A stretch of DNA of 6,898 nucleotides, from assembly GCA_029977605.1 (NCBI GenBank), contig JAPOKN010000050.1:1-6898 (forward strand). Reading direction: 5' to 3'. The stretch is from Methanobacteriota archaeon. Its GTDB lineage: Archaea > Thermoplasmatota > Poseidoniia > MGIII > CG-Epi1. The notes under the pieces are model-generated. The model searched no databases. It was not told the DNA's origin and worked only from the letters and a program-made list of their open reading frames with translations. The position numbers were made by a program, and so were the translations under genes. This document shows, piece by piece, positions 5,156-6,898 of this stretch. Within the stretch, counting starts at the first letter, position 1; each line of letters begins with the position of its first letter.

Positions 5156-6760
5156 ATGAACAAATACGCATCATTTGCGTTAGCTTTCCTGCTGGTTTTC
5201 AGTGGATGTCTCGGTGGATCTGACAACGATTTAACCACAGAAGACAATACTGTAGAACCTGTTGGTGAAACTGATTTTACAAGTCTTGAGAAAGATTTAG
5301 AAAATCTTACAACGAAAATAAATGCAGAAATTGCAAGACTGGATAACTTGGAAACTCTAGTCGAAGGAATCGATGACTCTGAAGATACTTTGGAAGCTTT
5401 AGGTTGTGGAGAAAATGAAATTGCTGCGTACGATGGTATGGAATGGAGATGTGCTCATGTTCAACAATTCCTACCACCACTGGATGAAGCTGTTTGGGAC
5501 ATTATTTCATCAGATTTTGAAGAAGTAAGAGATGATTTAGAATATGCAAGAAATATGACTGATTACATATGGTCTGAGTTTGACTACATTGAAGAAAGTA
5601 TGAATGACACAGTGGACGAAATTTATGCAGATATGAACGTAATTGTAGAATTTTTGGAAGATGGAGACGAAGTTCTCTATAACCATATGAACAATATGTC
5701 TGAAATGATTCATGATATGAACAATAGTGTTTCTGAAATGTCTGATGATATTGATTATCTCTATTTCGATGTAGATAATCTTTGGAATCTTGTATACGAA
5801 ATGCAAAAAGAAATGAACAATATGACCGAAGATATTGATGAAATGACTAACGAAATGGAAGAAATGCAGGAAAGAATTAATGAATTAGAAAATATGACCT
5901 CTTGCCGACTAGTTCCATACAGTAATTGTGCTGGTACAGATTTCAATAATACAAACTTATCTGGAATGGATTTAACTGGAATTAATCTAGAAGGCGCAGA
6001 TTTCTCTTATGTTAATTTGTCCTATGCTAAGCTTGACTACGCCAGACTAAATAACGCCGAATTTACAGGTTCAAATTTAACTGGAACAACGTTTGTTTTT
6101 GCAGAGATAAATTTTGGAAGAATGCAACATACAATACTTGTGGATTCGTACTTTGGTTACGCCGACCTAAGCCATATTAGGTTGGCTTATTCTGACCTAA
6201 CAGATGCAAGCCTCTACGGTGCTGACCTAACAGATGCAAACCTCTACGATGCTGACCTAACTGATGCAAGCCTCTACGGTGCTGACCTAACAGATGCAAA
6301 CCTCCAAGATGCTGACCTAACAGATGCAAGCCTCTACGGTGCTGACCTAACTGGTGCAAACCTAAGAAATGCTGACCTAACTAGTGCATACCTCTACGGT
6401 GCTGACCTAACTAGTGCATACCTCTACGGTGCTGACCTAACTGGTGCAAACCTCGACAATGCTGACCTAACGAATGCACGCCTCCAATATGCTGACCTAA
6501 CGTATGCAACCCTCAACTATGCTGACCTAACGAATGCAGACTTCCAAGATGCTGACCTAACGAATGCAGACCTCAACTATGCTGACCTAACAAATGCAGA
6601 CTTCCAAGATGCTGACCTAGAAGATGCAACACTATCTGAAGCTGACTTAAAATTCGCAAAATTCTCTGGAGCCACCGTAACAAACGCTAATTTCGATGAC
6701 ACTTATTGGCATGAAACAATGTGGACCGACGGCGTTAGGTACGATAGTAACCAGTCTTAA
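5156..6760 (+). CDS. Surface lipoprotein with coiled-coil stalk and pentapeptide-repeat beta-helix
   Basis: Residues 1-17 are a lipoprotein signal peptide; the lipobox FSGC puts the lipid-bearing Cys at 18, followed by an acidic linker. Residues 41-80 show Leu/Ile heptads (coiled coil). Residues 84-99 form a small module, C-G-E-N-E-I-A-A-Y-D-G-M-E-W-R-C, similar to a C/W-G/W-C motif common in trimeric stalk and fibre proteins. A long Met/Asn/Asp/Glu-rich coiled coil follows (about 108-247), then a Cys pair (C250, C258). Residues 259-515 are pentapeptide repeats of A(D/N)Lxx type, about 51 units or 13 turns of a right-handed four-sided beta-helix. The tail (516-534) is aromatic-rich. Within this, 346-485 is a near-perfect ten-residue repeat (ADLTxAxLxx). 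Eleven N-x-S/T sequons precede the repeat array. It is likely anchored outside the cell membrane; ligand or partner is unknown. TTG codons at 5144 and 5147 are in frame upstream and could be the start, but ATG at 5156 gives a compact signal peptide. Confidence 0.9.
   Translation: MNKYASFALAFLLVFSGCLGGSDNDLTTEDNTVEPVGETDFTSLEKDLENLTTKINAEIARLDNLETLVEGIDDSEDTLEALGCGENEIAAYDGMEWRCAHVQQFLPPLDEAVWDIISSDFEEVRDDLEYARNMTDYIWSEFDYIEESMNDTVDEIYADMNVIVEFLEDGDEVLYNHMNNMSEMIHDMNNSVSEMSDDIDYLYFDVDNLWNLVYEMQKEMNNMTEDIDEMTNEMEEMQERINELENMTSCRLVPYSNCAGTDFNNTNLSGMDLTGINLEGADFSYVNLSYAKLDYARLNNAEFTGSNLTGTTFVFAEINFGRMQHTILVDSYFGYADLSHIRLAYSDLTDASLYGADLTDANLYDADLTDASLYGADLTDANLQDADLTDASLYGADLTGANLRNADLTSAYLYGADLTSAYLYGADLTGANLDNADLTNARLQYADLTYATLNYADLTNADFQDADLTNADLNYADLTNADFQDADLEDATLSEADLKFAKFSGATVTNANFDDTYWHETMWTDGVRYDSNQS
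6168..6189. repeat. Inverted repeat at the left border of the 30-bp array
   Basis: TAAGCCA (6168-6174) and TGGCTTA (6183-6189) are perfect 7-bp reverse complements around an 8-base loop. The dyad ends one base before the first good array copy at 6191. It lies within the lipoprotein coding sequence. Confidence 0.5.
6191..6610 (+). repeat. In-frame 30-bp tandem array, 14 copies
   Basis: Fourteen contiguous 30-bp units with no length variation each encode ten residues (two pentapeptides). The first 11 bases, GCTGACCTAAC, are unchanged in 13 of 14 copies (the first copy has TCTGACCTAAC), including all third codon positions; positions 15-18 (TGCA) are also fixed. Copies at 6371-6400 and 6401-6430 are identical. 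In 6191-6370 alternate copies are more alike (SLYG then NLxx), a 60-bp higher-order period, and copies 6521-6550 and 6581-6610 are nearly the same with a different one between. Degenerate units flank it: 6161-6190 on the left, 6611-6670 on the right. Confidence 0.97.
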
Positions 6761-6767
6761 AGTCAAA

Positions 6768-6776
6768 TAATATATA
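6768..6776 (+). promoter_or_regulatory. TATA box of the 5S rRNA gene
   Basis: TAATATATA lies 8 bases after the lipoprotein stop and is centred about 25 bases before the estimated 5S start. This is the expected archaeal spacing and shows that 5S is transcribed from its own promoter. Confidence 0.65.
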
Positions 6777-6796
6777 CAGCCTCTAAATCGAGAGCT

Positions 6797-6898
<102 letters not shown>

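Noticed and set aside
4945..5247. Minus-strand 100-codon frame spanning the TIM-barrel gene end and lipoprotein start
   Set aside because: It overlaps two well-supported genes on the other strand and crosses their terminator region.
5537..5946. Minus-strand Ile/His/Ser-rich frames opposite the coiled coil
   Set aside because: Their composition is what the complement of Met/Asn/Asp/Glu-rich heptads gives.
6177..6359. Open frame on the minus strand through the 30-bp array (Leu-Gly-Gln-His repeats)
   Set aside because: A 30-bp repeat is a multiple of three, so any stop-free frame stays open. The composition is an antisense shadow of the pentapeptide gene.
6191..6610. Regular repeats resembling a CRISPR array
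   Set aside because: Units are contiguous, in frame within one CDS, with only an 11-base fixed core and no unique spacers of typical length.
6781..6794. Small inverted repeat ctct/agag just before the 5S start
   Set aside because: Four-base arms are too short to separate from chance; possibly part of 5' processing but unsupported.

Overview
The window is AT-rich and compact and looks archaeal. It has an archaeal/eukaryal-type leucyl-tRNA synthetase, archaeal-style TATA boxes about 25 bases ahead of starts (some of them apparently leaderless), T-tract terminators, a lipoprotein with an SGCLGG lipobox, and a free-standing 5S rRNA gene. This fits a marine Thermoplasmatota-like archaeon (Marine Group II/III, Poseidoniia). 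That placement is inferred from gene style and not from a phylogenetic marker comparison.

Layout. Positions 1-1111 (minus) hold the 5' 370 codons of a large secreted modular surface protein: signal peptide, three carboxypeptidase-regulatory-like beta-sandwich modules and the start of a PKD module. The gene continues beyond the left edge. Positions 1224-4085 (minus) are a complete leuS starting at GTG. A 122-bp A-rich intergenic region (4086-4207) separates leuS from a divergent gene at 4208-5110 (plus), an endonuclease IV-like TIM-barrel protein with several altered metal ligands. After two T6 tracts comes a lipoprotein at 5156-6760 (plus), built from a coiled-coil stalk, a small two-cysteine module, a second long coiled coil and a pentapeptide-repeat beta-helix. 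The helix is encoded partly by a 30-bp DNA tandem array. The last about 100 bases are the 5' part of a 5S rRNA gene with its own TATA box.

The genes do not form one pathway. leuS, the endonuclease IV-like gene and 5S rRNA are informational or housekeeping genes, while the two flanking protein genes encode cell-surface proteins. The clearest unusual signals are the 30/60-bp minisatellite whose 60-bp period equals one turn of the pentapeptide beta-helix, the unusual lipoprotein architecture, the altered metal site of the TIM-barrel protein, and two adjacent dyad symmetries in the leader of the secreted-protein gene. I see no CRISPR array, transposon, tRNA or integration site. No gene-free stretch exceeds about 125 bases.
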